A DNA stretch of 64,000 nt from Lachnospiraceae bacterium (GCA_017557525.1 JAFYYN010000046.1:1-64000), one strand, 5' to 3'. Counted from the first letter of the stretch, positions 27,299-35,547 are shown. The notes: a model not told the origin generated them from the letters alone. Made by a program: numbers and translations.

Positions 27299-29881
27299 TT
27301 AATTCAATGATTCTATCAAACTCTGTAACTCAGCCAAACGAGCTTCTATTTCTTTTCTTCTTTTTCCGGTAAACAGTCCTCTCAAATTAGCAAGTTCAGT
27401 TTGAAGTGTTTCTTGTTCTTCTTCATATTGTTCTTTTTCTTTTTTCTTTTTTTCTTGTTCCTTTCTTTTCTGTTCCAGCTTTTCCTGTTCGATTCTTTCT
27501 TGCCTTTTTATTTCCAGCTTTACTCTTTCTTTTTCTTCTATAAGCCTTTTTGTTTCGTATATTCCACTATTAAGATAGTTTATTATTTTTTTCCCTCCAT
27601 TATTCTTTTCCAAAGTAGCCTTAACTATATTATAATCACCGGTACAGAAAATCGTTTTCAGATTATCACAACCGCTGAATACAAATTCCCCAATGTTTGT
27701 CACACTTTCCGGGATTGTTATACTTATAAGATTTTTACAGTATCCAAATGCAGATTTCCCGATGCTAGTCACACCTTCCGGAATTATTATACTTGTCAGG
27801 TTTTCACAACGGCGGAATGCTTCAACTCCAATGCTAGTTACACTTTCTGGGATTGTTATACTTGCCAGATTTGTACAGTCATGGAATACATTATCTCCAA
27901 TGCTAGTCACACTTTCTGGAATTGTTATACTTGTCAGATTTGTACAGCCATGGAATACATTATCTCCAATGCTAGTCACACTTTCTGGAATTGTTATATT
28001 TGTCAGATTTGTACAGCCATAGAACGCAGATTCCCCGATGCTAGTCACACTACCTGGTATTATTATGCTTGCTATGTTTTTGCATTCCCTAAATGCGCTA
28101 TTTCCTATGCTACTCACACTTTCCGGGATTGTTATACTTGTTAGATTTTTACAGTATGCGAATGCATATTCCCCGATGCTAGTCACACCTTCCGGAATTA
28201 TTATACTTGTCAGTTTTTCACAGAAGTAGAAAACATTATCTCCAATGCTAGTCACACTACCCGGTATTATTATGCTTGCCAGTTTTTTACATCCCCAAAA
28301 TGCGGAATTTCCTATGCTGGTCACACTTTCTGGGATTGTTATACTTGTCAGATTCTCACAGCCTTCAAATGTAAAATCTGTAATACTGGTCACACTCCCT
28401 AGAATTGTTATATTTGTCAGATTTGTACAATCTTTAAATAAACCTTTCCCTATGCTGGTCACACTTTCTGGGATTGTTATGCTTGTCAGATTTATACAGT
28501 CTTTGAATACACTAAAACCGATTCTGGTCACTGGTTTTCCGCGGTATTTTTCTGGAATATTAATTGATTCAACTTTTTTATCAATAATACCTTCCAATGA
28601 ATATCCATCTTCGAATTCTCCATATCTAAAAGTTTTCGATGGAACTTCTATTTCTGTATCAGAGTTTATATAGTCTTTCAACTCAGCCTTTAGTTTTTCA
28701 TCTCCATATTTTACAGCCTTTAGGTAGTTCTTATTGTTAGTATATACTATTCCACAGTTAGCTAACTCAGAACGTTTTTGAACCTGCAACTCTGACATCA
28801 GTTTCCCCAAATATGCTTCTGCATTCTCTGGATCTATATCTAAAACTCGTTCACAATATTCATCAGCTTTTGACCAATCTTCATCTTCAAGGAAAAGGAA
28901 GGCACGTTTGAGCAAGGCGCTGACATTACTACCCTCATTATTTGTAGTTATGGTCTCATTTTCCTTATGGGTTTGGTTGTTTTCTTTATTAACTACTACC
29001 TTTTTTATTCCCCTTATAACATCATTTATAAACCCAATCTTTCCCATATCCTGGGCCTGAAGATGAGCGAACTCTTCCGGGAGCTCATAAGCATCCATAT
29101 CCTTATAGCAGGGAATAAGAAGCTTGGTTTTGTCAGTCTTCATAAGGTTTAAAAACCTTGACCATTCATTCCTTACCCAAACAGCATTAAAATACTCAGG
29201 TTTCGAACCTATAACGAGCATAACCTTAGCCGTTGTCAAAGCCGCAAAAATATAAGGCTCATATTCCTGACCAAGTTTATCCTCCAGTGTTATAGCAGCA
29301 TAAAATACCTTGAAGCCTTCCTGAGTCAGCTGATGATATATATCGTTTGCAATTACGCTGTCTTTTGTACGGTTTCCATTTTCATCGGTCTCTTTGTAGC
29401 ATATGAAAACATCAAAAGGTTCTTCCTTTTGTACTATGGCAAGTATATTCTTCTGTATCTTATCTATTTCCTTAGCTTCTTTTTCGTATATTGTCTGTTG
29501 AAGTGTATCTGAATAATCTATGGCCGCCTGATAATCAGGGTCTGTAGTTACAGCTTCATAAAGAGTCCTGTGACAAGTTGGTATACGTTTCTTCGTTGCG
29601 GGATCCTCTACATATTCTATTCCATAACGGCAGAGTACTATACCCCAGTGAGCTTCGGCTTCGCTGTCATCCTGTTCTACTATCTTTTCATATATGGACA
29701 TCGCCTTGTCAAACTCGCACTTAAGGCGCATATTGTTTGCCCTATTGAAGAGATTAGCTATTACATCATCGTCAGTCTTGGGAAGTGTCTGCTTCGTTCC
29801 GCAATGCTCACACTCGCCAACAGTCGCTCCCTGCTCAAATTCAATTGTTCCACCGCACATTTTGCACTTTAATACACTCAT
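27299..29881 (-). CDS. Zinc-ribbon/TPR/TIR protein with BspA-type leucine-rich repeats
   Basis: An 860-residue protein starting at MSVLKCKMCGG with GGAGGGTTT upstream. The N-terminus has the same chassis as its two neighbours: zinc ribbon (C6, C9, C24, C27), TPR helices, TIR domain (about 155-295, E239 in WVRNEW) and a second helical region (about 315-410), but at clearly lower identity. Then about thirteen 23-residue LRR_5/BspA repeats of the form NLTSITIPESVTSIG (about 465-765), and a C-terminal coiled coil of E/K/R (about 785-860). LRRs usually bind ligands, here unusually cytoplasmic. It follows the SPFH and membrane genes by 27 bp, so it is the third gene of that operon. Confidence 0.88.
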   Translation of the reverse strand: MSVLKCKMCGGTIEFEQGATVGECEHCGTKQTLPKTDDDVIANLFNRANNMRLKCEFDKAMSIYEKIVEQDDSEAEAHWGIVLCRYGIEYVEDPATKKRIPTCHRTLYEAVTTDPDYQAAIDYSDTLQQTIYEKEAKEIDKIQKNILAIVQKEEPFDVFICYKETDENGNRTKDSVIANDIYHQLTQEGFKVFYAAITLEDKLGQEYEPYIFAALTTAKVMLVIGSKPEYFNAVWVRNEWSRFLNLMKTDKTKLLIPCYKDMDAYELPEEFAHLQAQDMGKIGFINDVIRGIKKVVVNKENNQTHKENETITTNNEGSNVSALLKRAFLFLEDEDWSKADEYCERVLDIDPENAEAYLGKLMSELQVQKRSELANCGIVYTNNKNYLKAVKYGDEKLKAELKDYINSDTEIEVPSKTFRYGEFEDGYSLEGIIDKKVESINIPEKYRGKPVTRIGFSVFKDCINLTSITIPESVTSIGKGLFKDCTNLTNITILGSVTSITDFTFEGCENLTSITIPESVTSIGNSAFWGCKKLASIIIPGSVTSIGDNVFYFCEKLTSIIIPEGVTSIGEYAFAYCKNLTSITIPESVSSIGNSAFRECKNIASIIIPGSVTSIGESAFYGCTNLTNITIPESVTSIGDNVFHGCTNLTSITIPESVTSIGDNVFHDCTNLASITIPESVTSIGVEAFRRCENLTSIIIPEGVTSIGKSAFGYCKNLISITIPESVTNIGEFVFSGCDNLKTIFCTGDYNIVKATLEKNNGGKKIINYLNSGIYETKRLIEEKERVKLEIKRQERIEQEKLEQKRKEQEKKKKEKEQYEEEQETLQTELANLRGLFTGKRRKEIEARLAELQSLIESLN
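27690..28535. repeat. 69-bp coding tandem repeats of the LRR domain
   Basis: About thirteen 69-bp units encode the 23-residue LRR_5 repeats. Units from 27829 to 28035 are almost identical at the DNA level, including two units that encode the same IGDNVFH segment, which points to recent tandem duplication and likely copy-number variation between strains. Confidence 0.85.
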
Positions 29882-29908
29882 AAACCCTCCACCAGAGCTA
29901 TATTTTTA

Positions 29909-30598
29909 TTATTTGGACATTTTACAGATTCTATTTCTTTCTTCCAACATACCTGTAACACTTCTACATAATGATTCTATGGAAACGTTATCCTTCTCTG
30001 AAACTGCTCCGTTCAGTTCCTGAAGCTTTATGCCTAGTTCATACTCTAACTGCCTGGTACTTTCTGACGATACCGGGTCGCTGTATCTGAATGCATCTGC
30101 CAAGCCCTGTAATTTACTTTTCACAGCTGCATCATCACATAAGCCCGATAATGATGCTGCTAATGATTGAAGGCTCCGCATATTTGTTACATCTATCTTG
30201 GTTTTAACATCCTGTTTTAATACTTCATCCCTTACGATATCTGCAGTAATACAGCCTATAAGTGCTGCTGCCAATAGTAATACATTGATTGTCAAGGCAA
30301 CAAATATAGGCAAAAAGGCTGCGGTACACATCTCTATAATGCTCAATGCAAGCTGGGCTATCAAATATATGATACCGATTTTTGCTATTGGGAATCCGTA
30401 AAATTTGCTCTTTGCATCGCTTCCGGCAGTAAACGATATTCTAAATACATATATTTGTAGCAGTATGGCGATCAAACCGAATACAAATGCCGACCAGAAT
30501 ACTGCATTCATCGCAAATGGAGGTAAGAATGAAATACAACAGAATACTACAAGTACTACTCCCATGATCATATATCCTCTTTGTGCATTTTTGTTCAT
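29909..30598 (-). CDS. Four-helix membrane protein, middle gene of SPFH-TIR operon
   Basis: A 229-residue protein I do not recognise. The start is placed at MNKNAQRGYMIMG (30598), 7 nt after GAGGTG; another ATG at 30604 is too close to that site. Its start is essentially fused to the stop of the SPFH gene, implying translational coupling. Four hydrophobic segments cover about residues 8-30, 33-55, 75-95 and 98-122, followed by a soluble helical tail of about 100 residues (SLQSLAASLSGLCDDAAVK). It probably anchors the complex formed with the SPFH/zinc-ribbon protein upstream and the TIR-LRR protein downstream; that is inferred from gene order only. Confidence 0.78.
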   Translation of the reverse strand: MNKNAQRGYMIMGVVLVVFCCISFLPPFAMNAVFWSAFVFGLIAILLQIYVFRISFTAGSDAKSKFYGFPIAKIGIIYLIAQLALSIIEMCTAAFLPIFVALTINVLLLAAALIGCITADIVRDEVLKQDVKTKIDVTNMRSLQSLAASLSGLCDDAAVKSKLQGLADAFRYSDPVSSESTRQLEYELGIKLQELNGAVSEKDNVSIESLCRSVTGMLEERNRICKMSK

Positions 30599-30600
30599 GA

Positions 30601-32505
30601 TCATTCACCTCGCTTCTTTCCGCAGATATTACAGAAATTACCTACTACTCCCTTATTTCCGCAAGAGCAGTCCCATGTTGTACTCTGCTGTGACCGTTTG
30701 GCTCCGCAGAAGTTACAGAAGTTACCGATTATACCTTTGGCACCACATGTACAGTCCCAGGTATCAGGTATGCTGGGTGCCGGTTTGGGACTTCCGCAGA
30801 AATTGCAGAAGTTACCTACTATTCCCTTTGCACCGCATGCGCAATCCCAGGTATCTGCGAGAGCTTGTCCTATTGGATTATTTAGATTCTGACTCTGCAT
30901 TCCTACATTTACAGGTGTCTGAGGGAAACTACCTGCTGCCGTCGTATTTATCGTAGCTGGGTTCTGGATGTTCATGCCCTGTATCATTCCACCAAGTTGA
31001 GGTGCGATAGCTCCGGCGGCTGCGATTCCGACACTCAGCCCAAGCATATCGCCCACTATACCGCTTCCACCACCTGATGATATTGCAGGTCCCATATTTC
31101 CAATTCCTTCAGCATATGCTTTCTGAACATCTGCCTGGAGAACGTCTTTCTGGGTGTATCCTTTAGCTTGCATTATCTCAGCCTCGGTAAGTCCGTCCAT
31201 ACGCTTTGCCTGAGCTTCAGCCTGAGCCGCAATGACTCTTCTTTCCGCCTCTCGTTTAGCTATCTCCGTCTCTGTAGTCTGCTGCTCAAGTACAGCGCCT
31301 CGATGTGCTGCTTCTATAGCTGCCTTGCTCTGCTCCTGAGCGGTCCTGTACTGAGCTTCGCTCTGTGCCTGAGCCGTCTTAACTGTGGCTTCAGCCTGGA
31401 TCATCCTTGTCTGCAATGTTATGGTATGCAGTTCCCTGATACGCTTGAAATTAGGGTCATTTTCCGGTAATACTATACCTGTTACATAAAACTGTGGAAC
31501 TGTCAGGCCATACTCCTCAAAACCTGCTACAATCTTACTTTGCAGGCTGGAAGATATGATATCAAGTTTAGAATCTATCTCCAGTATGTCTATAGCTTCA
31601 TCTGTTATTACTTTAGAAAGGTTTGTCTTTACCGCACTCGAAATAAGAGGTCTGAATGAGCTTTGGATTGACTTGGCAAGTCCGATCCCCTCTTCCCATG
31701 ATATCCCCTTCATGGTACCTACAAGCTTGATCAGAAGCTTTCTAGAATCTGATACCTGAAGGTTCATCTCACCGGATGCTCCAAGTTCAAGCGGCACACC
31801 AGTCAATGGATCTATAAAGCGTACTTTTTCAGGTGTTCCCCACTTTATAGCCATTTGTACTGTTTTATTTATAAAATATACTTCTGTATGGAAAGTTCTT
31901 TGAGGATCGGTAGGTAACTGATAGATCTTTTCAAGAAGTGGCAGTTGCTGTGTTTCCAGAGTATATCTTCCGGGACCAAACAGATCAAGTGCCTGACCAT
32001 CCTTGAAGAATATTGCTTCCTGGCTTTCGTGAACTATGAGCTGGGATCCGTAGTTAAAGTCTTCAATAGGATGTTTCCAGATAAATGTGTTGTTGTCACC
32101 CTCATACTTTATTATGCTTGCCAGACCATCTTTCTTAATTTTCTCTGACATAAGACGTTCCTGCACATCATTTACGCAGTCACAAACCGGGCAGGTGTAT
32201 GTTCCAGCCGATTCTGAGGTCATTAAGATAACTCCGCACTGGGAGCAGGCAAATGACTGTAATTTCTGACTATCTGCCATTGTATTTATCTTTCCGTGAC
32301 ATACAGGACATTCAGCATCCGCCCCTTTTGTCTGGTCAAATACTACTGAATTACCGCAATGGGGGCATACTTTAGAAGCTAGTTTGTCTGTTCTAACGTC
32401 TATTACATTCCCGCATGCACAATCTATCTTCTTTCTTGAGAAGAAACCTGTCTTTCCCTCTGCATATCTGCCACAAACAGGGCACTCAATCGCAAACTTT
32501 GCCAT
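30601..32505 (-). CDS. SPFH-domain protein with N- and C-terminal zinc ribbons
   Basis: A 634-residue protein resembling the YdjI/'virion core protein' SPFH group. The start MAKFAIECPVC (32505) has GGAAGG upstream. The N-terminus holds about four CxxC zinc-ribbon pairs (CPVC, CPHC, CPVC, CSQC/CPVC) in the first 110 residues. An SPFH/band-7 domain follows (about 150-350; VHESQEAIFFKDGQALDLFGPGRYTL), then a long Ala/Gln/Glu-rich coiled coil (about 360-440), a Gly/Met-rich hydrophobic segment, and three near-identical zinc ribbons at the C-terminus with the pattern WDCxCGxKGxxGNFCNxCG. SPFH proteins form membrane-associated rings. First gene of an operon with the membrane protein and the TIR-LRR protein. 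Confidence 0.87.
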   Translation of the reverse strand: MAKFAIECPVCGRYAEGKTGFFSRKKIDCACGNVIDVRTDKLASKVCPHCGNSVVFDQTKGADAECPVCHGKINTMADSQKLQSFACSQCGVILMTSESAGTYTCPVCDCVNDVQERLMSEKIKKDGLASIIKYEGDNNTFIWKHPIEDFNYGSQLIVHESQEAIFFKDGQALDLFGPGRYTLETQQLPLLEKIYQLPTDPQRTFHTEVYFINKTVQMAIKWGTPEKVRFIDPLTGVPLELGASGEMNLQVSDSRKLLIKLVGTMKGISWEEGIGLAKSIQSSFRPLISSAVKTNLSKVITDEAIDILEIDSKLDIISSSLQSKIVAGFEEYGLTVPQFYVTGIVLPENDPNFKRIRELHTITLQTRMIQAEATVKTAQAQSEAQYRTAQEQSKAAIEAAHRGAVLEQQTTETEIAKREAERRVIAAQAEAQAKRMDGLTEAEIMQAKGYTQKDVLQADVQKAYAEGIGNMGPAISSGGGSGIVGDMLGLSVGIAAAGAIAPQLGGMIQGMNIQNPATINTTAAGSFPQTPVNVGMQSQNLNNPIGQALADTWDCACGAKGIVGNFCNFCGSPKPAPSIPDTWDCTCGAKGIIGNFCNFCGAKRSQQSTTWDCSCGNKGVVGNFCNICGKKRGE

Positions 32506-32615
32506 ATAAACCTTCCCCTTTCCTATATCTGATAGTCGAAACCCCACCTGATAACTTGATTTATTAGGTGGGGAAATACTGCTATCTTTAATCCCATATA
32601 AAAGATAATAATCTT

Positions 32616-32680
32616 TACTATGAGTATGTTTCTACTCATAGTATTCTACCATATTTATTAACTCATAGTCAAGTACTCAT
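32616..32680. promoter_or_regulatory. Palindromic operator cluster between SPFH operon and XRE gene
   Basis: TACTATGAGTA and TACTCATAGTA (32616-32626 and 32633-32643) form a perfect 11-bp inverted repeat with a 6-nt spacer. Half-sites ACTCATAGT (32661-32669) and TACTCAT (32674-32680) follow and overlap the likely -35 box TAGTCA of the XRE gene, whose -10 is TATAAT at 32689-32694. Spacing suits an XRE dimer acting on both divergent units. Confidence 0.7.
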
Positions 32681-32714
32681 TATTTATTTATAATGGTTTC
32701 AGAGGGGTGATAAG

Positions 32715-32957
32715 ATGATTGATGTAGACTATGGACATATCGCAATTAAGCTTGATAAACTCATTAAAGAACAGAATATTAGCATAAACAAACTTGCCTT
32801 TCGTTCAGAGACACAGAGGACTCAGCTAAAGGCATATCTTAAGGGGGATGTTCAAAGAGTAGACCTGGCGGTGCTTTCCAGGCTCTGCTATGCTCTAGAG
32901 TGTGATCTTGGGGATATTTTAGAATATGTTCCACCCGCAGTGAGCGGGTCTGAATAA
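32715..32957 (+). CDS. Small XRE-family helix-turn-helix regulator
   Basis: An 80-residue Cro/C1-type DNA-binding protein. The HTH covers about residues 12-65 (LIKEQNISINKLAFRSETQRTQ, then the typical end LSRLCYALECDLGDILEYVPP). The RBS AGAGGGGTG lies 6 nt before ATG. It is divergent from the SPFH-membrane-TIR operon and shares an intergenic region with strong palindromes, so it probably represses itself and that operon. It is a member of the short YozG/HTH_26-like group, without a sensor domain. A terminator follows at 32989-33012. Confidence 0.88.
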   Translation: MIDVDYGHIAIKLDKLIKEQNISINKLAFRSETQRTQLKAYLKGDVQRVDLAVLSRLCYALECDLGDILEYVPPAVSGSE

Positions 32958-32988
32958 GATTTCAGTATGAATTTATGTTTTTTACTTG

Positions 32989-33012
32989 GAAGCCGACGCC
33001 GGCTTCTTTTTT
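32989..33012 (+). terminator. Intrinsic terminator after XRE gene
   Basis: GAAGCCG-ACGC-CGGCTTC followed by six T residues. Confidence 0.85.
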
Positions 33013-33025
33013 GTCAATAAACTTA

Positions 33026-33054
33026 TTGACAAACCATATAAAAAAGATTATCAT
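33026..33054 (+). promoter_or_regulatory. Sigma-A promoter of a small RNA
   Basis: TTGACA (33026-33031), 17-nt spacer, TATCAT (33049-33054), pointing into a region with no open reading frame on the plus strand. Confidence 0.75.
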
Positions 33055-33060
33055 GACGGA

Positions 33061-33224
33061 GTAGATAACAGGCAACGCAGGGTGTCTGTTTAGGCTGTGA
33101 AGCAATGAGTCGTGCCAGTATGCGGTGTGTTGCAGAGCCTATGGATGGTTTGATGGTTCCCAAAAACTGGCACTGAAAACATCAGAAGGCTCTTCATGTA
33201 CAACATGAAGAGCCTTGATTTTTT
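33061..33224 (+). ncRNA. Putative stand-alone small RNA, about 160 nt, with pseudoknot
   Basis: A complete transcription unit: consensus promoter, no plausible coding frame, and a very strong terminator (AAGGCTCTTCATGT / ACATGAAGAGCCTT, 33186-33216, then a T run). TAGGCT (33091-33096) pairs with AGCCTA (33136-33141), and GTGCCAGT inside that loop (33112-33119) pairs with ACTGGCAC (33166-33173), giving an H-type pseudoknot. The gene downstream converges from the minus strand, so this is not a leader. It does not match the conserved cores I know of for 6S, SRP, tmRNA, RNase P or common riboswitches. Confidence 0.6.
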
Positions 33225-33537
33225 ATGTATTTTGGAATATATAGTTTTCATATTCTTCAGGCAAACGTAAATTATATTTTCGAACATAGTAAGAAAGACT
33301 TCCATCCCATGAAAAAATATCATTAGACTTAATACAGACTGTTTTATATGGTTTTATAAGGTCGCCACTAATCTTATCCTGTGATAGTGAGGGGGAGACA
33401 AGATGTGTCTTACCTTTTTCAAGATACTCTGCAACTATATCCTGTCCAGGATACTTAACTGGACAAAATAGCGTTTTTATAGAAGGGGCATCCGGCATTC
33501 CGAATTCTTTCCAATTTAAAAGACCATATTTATCCAT
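33223..33537 (-). CDS. Hypothetical 104-residue protein
   Basis: Start at MDKYGLLNWKEF (33537) behind GAGAGGCGATTGC; a longer frame upstream has no ribosome site. The protein is soluble, with a beta-rich middle (THLVSPSLSQDKISGDLIKPYKTVCIKSNDIFSWDG is split by charged residues) and the end LRLPEEYENYIF. I do not recognise a family. A 16-codon relic of the same 3' end survives at 37300-37350, so the gene once had a second copy here. It lies convergent with the small RNA, sharing its terminator region. Confidence 0.65.
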   Translation of the reverse strand: MDKYGLLNWKEFGMPDAPSIKTLFCPVKYPGQDIVAEYLEKGKTHLVSPSLSQDKISGDLIKPYKTVCIKSNDIFSWDGSLSYYVRKYNLRLPEEYENYIFQNT

Positions 33538-33665
33538 GCAATCGCCTCTCTTCTCATTCTTAATAAAACTTTTTTTTCTATGTCGAAAAATCATTGTTCC
33601 ACATTTCTGCCAGCATGATCCCTTTTACTACGTTTTTCAGACATTATAAACACCAGTGTTTTCCA

Positions 33666-33690
33666 TCGAGATTCCGAATTGGAATCTCGA
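33666..33690. repeat. Perfect 10-bp inverted repeat
   Basis: TCGAGATTCC (33666-33675) and GGAATCTCGA (33681-33690) around GAATT, between the hypothetical gene's upstream side and the 3' end of the DUF1016 gene. No T run follows, so an operator is as likely as a terminator. Confidence 0.5.
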
Positions 33691-33719
33691 ACATTTCTCA
33701 AGTATCTTCTGTGACTTCT

Positions 33720-34706
33720 TTATTGCAACCTGACAGCGTCCATATTTGCCAATTCTTGAAGTTTCTTCCGCAGTACTTCTTTATCCGGTAATTGCAACTG
33801 GTATTGCGATACCATCATAGGCGACATCGTCCTGCTCATAGCATATTCAACGACCTCATCGTTTTTTGACGCACACAGGATCAGACCGACACTCGGGTTT
33901 TCATCCGGTTTCTTCACCTGTCGGTCAAGTCCTTCAAGATAGAAATCCATCTTTGATATGTATTCCGGTATAAACTTCCCGGTCTTTAACTCCACTGCCA
34001 CAAGGCAGCGCAGCGTCCTGTGATAGAACAGAAGATCCACACGATAATCCTCGCCACCGACTATTATAGTATATTCTTCACCGACATAGATGAAATCCTT
34101 GCCAAGTTCAAGGATGAATTTCTTCATACTTTCGATAAGCCCTTTCTTCAGGTGTTTTTCCTTAAATGTTGATGGAAAATCCAAAAACTCGATTACATAA
34201 GAATCTAGAAATGGGTTAAACTTGGACTTTATCTTCTCTGGTAGAAGCTTTTCCTTCGAAAGCATATATCTTTCATAATATCCGCTATCTATCTGACGCT
34301 CTAGTTCGCGCTTGCTGTATCTTTCCTTAATTGCCAATCGTATATAAAATTCACGCTCTTCATCTGACTTACAGCCGGACATAATCAGCAGATGATTAGT
34401 CCAACTTAATTGTGTCACCAGTGGTGACACTTTTTCATTTCCATCATATAACTCAAAAAACTGCTTCATTCTGTACAATCCACGGCGATTAAATCCTTTG
34501 ATCCCAGGAAACCGATTTTGAATGAAAGAAGCAAGAGAATCAATATATCCATCACCATAAGTGGCCATCTGCGACTGCCCTGAAAGGAACCGACCTACGC
34601 TCTGGTACATAAGTATCAGTTCCTCATTTACCTTTCGATATGCATTTTCACGTGCATTTTCTATGATCAACGCAACCTGCTCAAAGCTTTTATCAATTTC
34701 GTTCAT
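33720..34706 (-). CDS. DUF1016 / YhcG-type PD-(D/E)xK nuclease
   Basis: A 328-residue protein with the two-part DUF1016 layout. The N-terminal helical DNA-binding region includes RKVNEELILMYQSVGRFLS and RGLYRMKQFFELY, then VTQLSWTNHLLIM. The C-terminal nuclease core shows YRVDLLFYHR with D224, and VAVELKTGKF with E239 and K241, i.e. the D...ExK triad. The start is placed at MNEIDKSFE (34706) because GAGGA lies 9 nt upstream; a GTG 42 nt earlier lacks a site and lies in a palindrome. Related proteins are thought to act in genome maintenance, mobile elements or restriction; its role here is unknown. Confidence 0.88.
   Translation of the reverse strand: MNEIDKSFEQVALIIENARENAYRKVNEELILMYQSVGRFLSGQSQMATYGDGYIDSLASFIQNRFPGIKGFNRRGLYRMKQFFELYDGNEKVSPLVTQLSWTNHLLIMSGCKSDEEREFYIRLAIKERYSKRELERQIDSGYYERYMLSKEKLLPEKIKSKFNPFLDSYVIEFLDFPSTFKEKHLKKGLIESMKKFILELGKDFIYVGEEYTIIVGGEDYRVDLLFYHRTLRCLVAVELKTGKFIPEYISKMDFYLEGLDRQVKKPDENPSVGLILCASKNDEVVEYAMSRTMSPMMVSQYQLQLPDKEVLRKKLQELANMDAVRLQ
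34412..34430. repeat. 19-bp palindrome inside DUF1016, echoed upstream
   Basis: GTGTCACCAGTGGTGACAC is a perfect palindrome apart from its centre, encoding the family motif VSPLVTQ. A near copy, TGTCACCACCAGTGACA (34731-34747), lies just upstream of the start codon, and both are followed by the same CTTTTT tract. Confidence 0.6.
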
Positions 34707-34788
34707 TTGTTCATTCCTCATTTTTAATTTTGTCACCACCAGTGACACTTTTTAACATTTTTTCAAGATAAATTCGCAAATATTATCT

Positions 34789-35547
34789 TTACGAATTTAT
34801 ATCTATAAATTTCATTGTATTTGAAATATCCTGTTCTGTACCCTGTTCGATACACCGCAGGGATTCACGCTCTATCAACGTTTTGACAAGCATTTTTCCA
34901 TATGCATCCAGCCGTAAAAACTGCCGTATGATATCAATCTGCTCACTTTGAATATCCATTTTTGCAAGCTCTTCATTCTGTTCTTTTGTAAATTTAGTTA
35001 ATGAACAATCACACTTAGCATAATCTGATTCAATGGTTTTCTTATTGGCGTTAGCTTTATTGGCCTCATACAACCCGACTGCTTTTGAAAAATACTTTTT
35101 ATATGATTTAATGCTTATCTTATTTTTTGCCTCATTCAAGAGAAAAATGAACCATTTGGGGTCATCATCTAATTTTTTCAATATGGAATCATGTGCTTTA
35201 TCTTGCACCTGATGACTTTCGTATCTAGTTATAGTCTTGCCACCCCATCCGAGCAAAAGACACAGATCGCTTTGTGTAATTCCATACTTAGCCCGAATAG
35301 CTATAATCTCATCTGAAGTCAGAAGCCCCTCCGTCTTACGATATGTATTCTTAAGTCTTAAATCATTCTCCTGTATCTGCTGTTCATTCATATAAAACTC
35401 ATCTGCTACATCACAATAAAGATAACATGCCTCATATTTTACATCTATACCCTTAAAAATGGTCTGTTCGTCAACAAGAACTGTCTTGATTTCATGCTCT
35501 TTCATGCAACATGTACATAAACTTTTTTCCCTGAATATGACTTTCAT
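34789..35547 (-). CDS. MqsA/YgiT-like zinc-finger HTH protein
   Basis: A 252-residue protein. The N-terminus has CxxC-type cysteines (LCTCCMKEHE) as in the YgiT/MqsA zinc-finger group, followed by a spacer and an XRE-type HTH (about 80-125; YGITQSDLCLLLGWGGKTITRYESHQVQ). The C-terminal 120 residues are helical and charged and unmatched by me. MqsA-type proteins are antitoxins that autoregulate; a perfect palindrome lies at its promoter. A toxin partner is not obvious; the DUF1016 gene 83 bp downstream of its stop is the only neighbour on the strand. It could equally be a stand-alone regulator. Confidence 0.75.
   Translation of the reverse strand: MKVIFREKSLCTCCMKEHEIKTVLVDEQTIFKGIDVKYEACYLYCDVADEFYMNEQQIQENDLRLKNTYRKTEGLLTSDEIIAIRAKYGITQSDLCLLLGWGGKTITRYESHQVQDKAHDSILKKLDDDPKWFIFLLNEAKNKISIKSYKKYFSKAVGLYEANKANANKKTIESDYAKCDCSLTKFTKEQNEELAKMDIQSEQIDIIRQFLRLDAYGKMLVKTLIERESLRCIEQGTEQDISNTMKFIDINS

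Noticed and set aside
27401-28144. Long plus-strand open frames opposite the LRR region
   Set aside because: They mirror the 69-bp LRR repeats and the Lys/Glu-rich end of the real gene; they encode repetitive Phe/Cys-rich text without ribosome sites.
27690-28535. Regular 69-bp direct repeats looking like a CRISPR-type array
   Set aside because: Unit length, lack of unique spacers and a continuous reading frame show they encode 23-residue LRRs; no cas genes are present.
33061-33224. Calling the small RNA 6S, SRP or a c-di-GMP riboswitch
   Set aside because: None of the conserved cores is present (no GGAAGGAAGC-type SRP loop, no 6S open bubble, no GEMM core) and no gene follows on the strand.
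34707-34748. GTG start 42 nt upstream of the DUF1016 gene start
   Set aside because: No Shine-Dalgarno sequence and it lies within a palindrome; the ATG at 34706 has GAGGA at a good distance.
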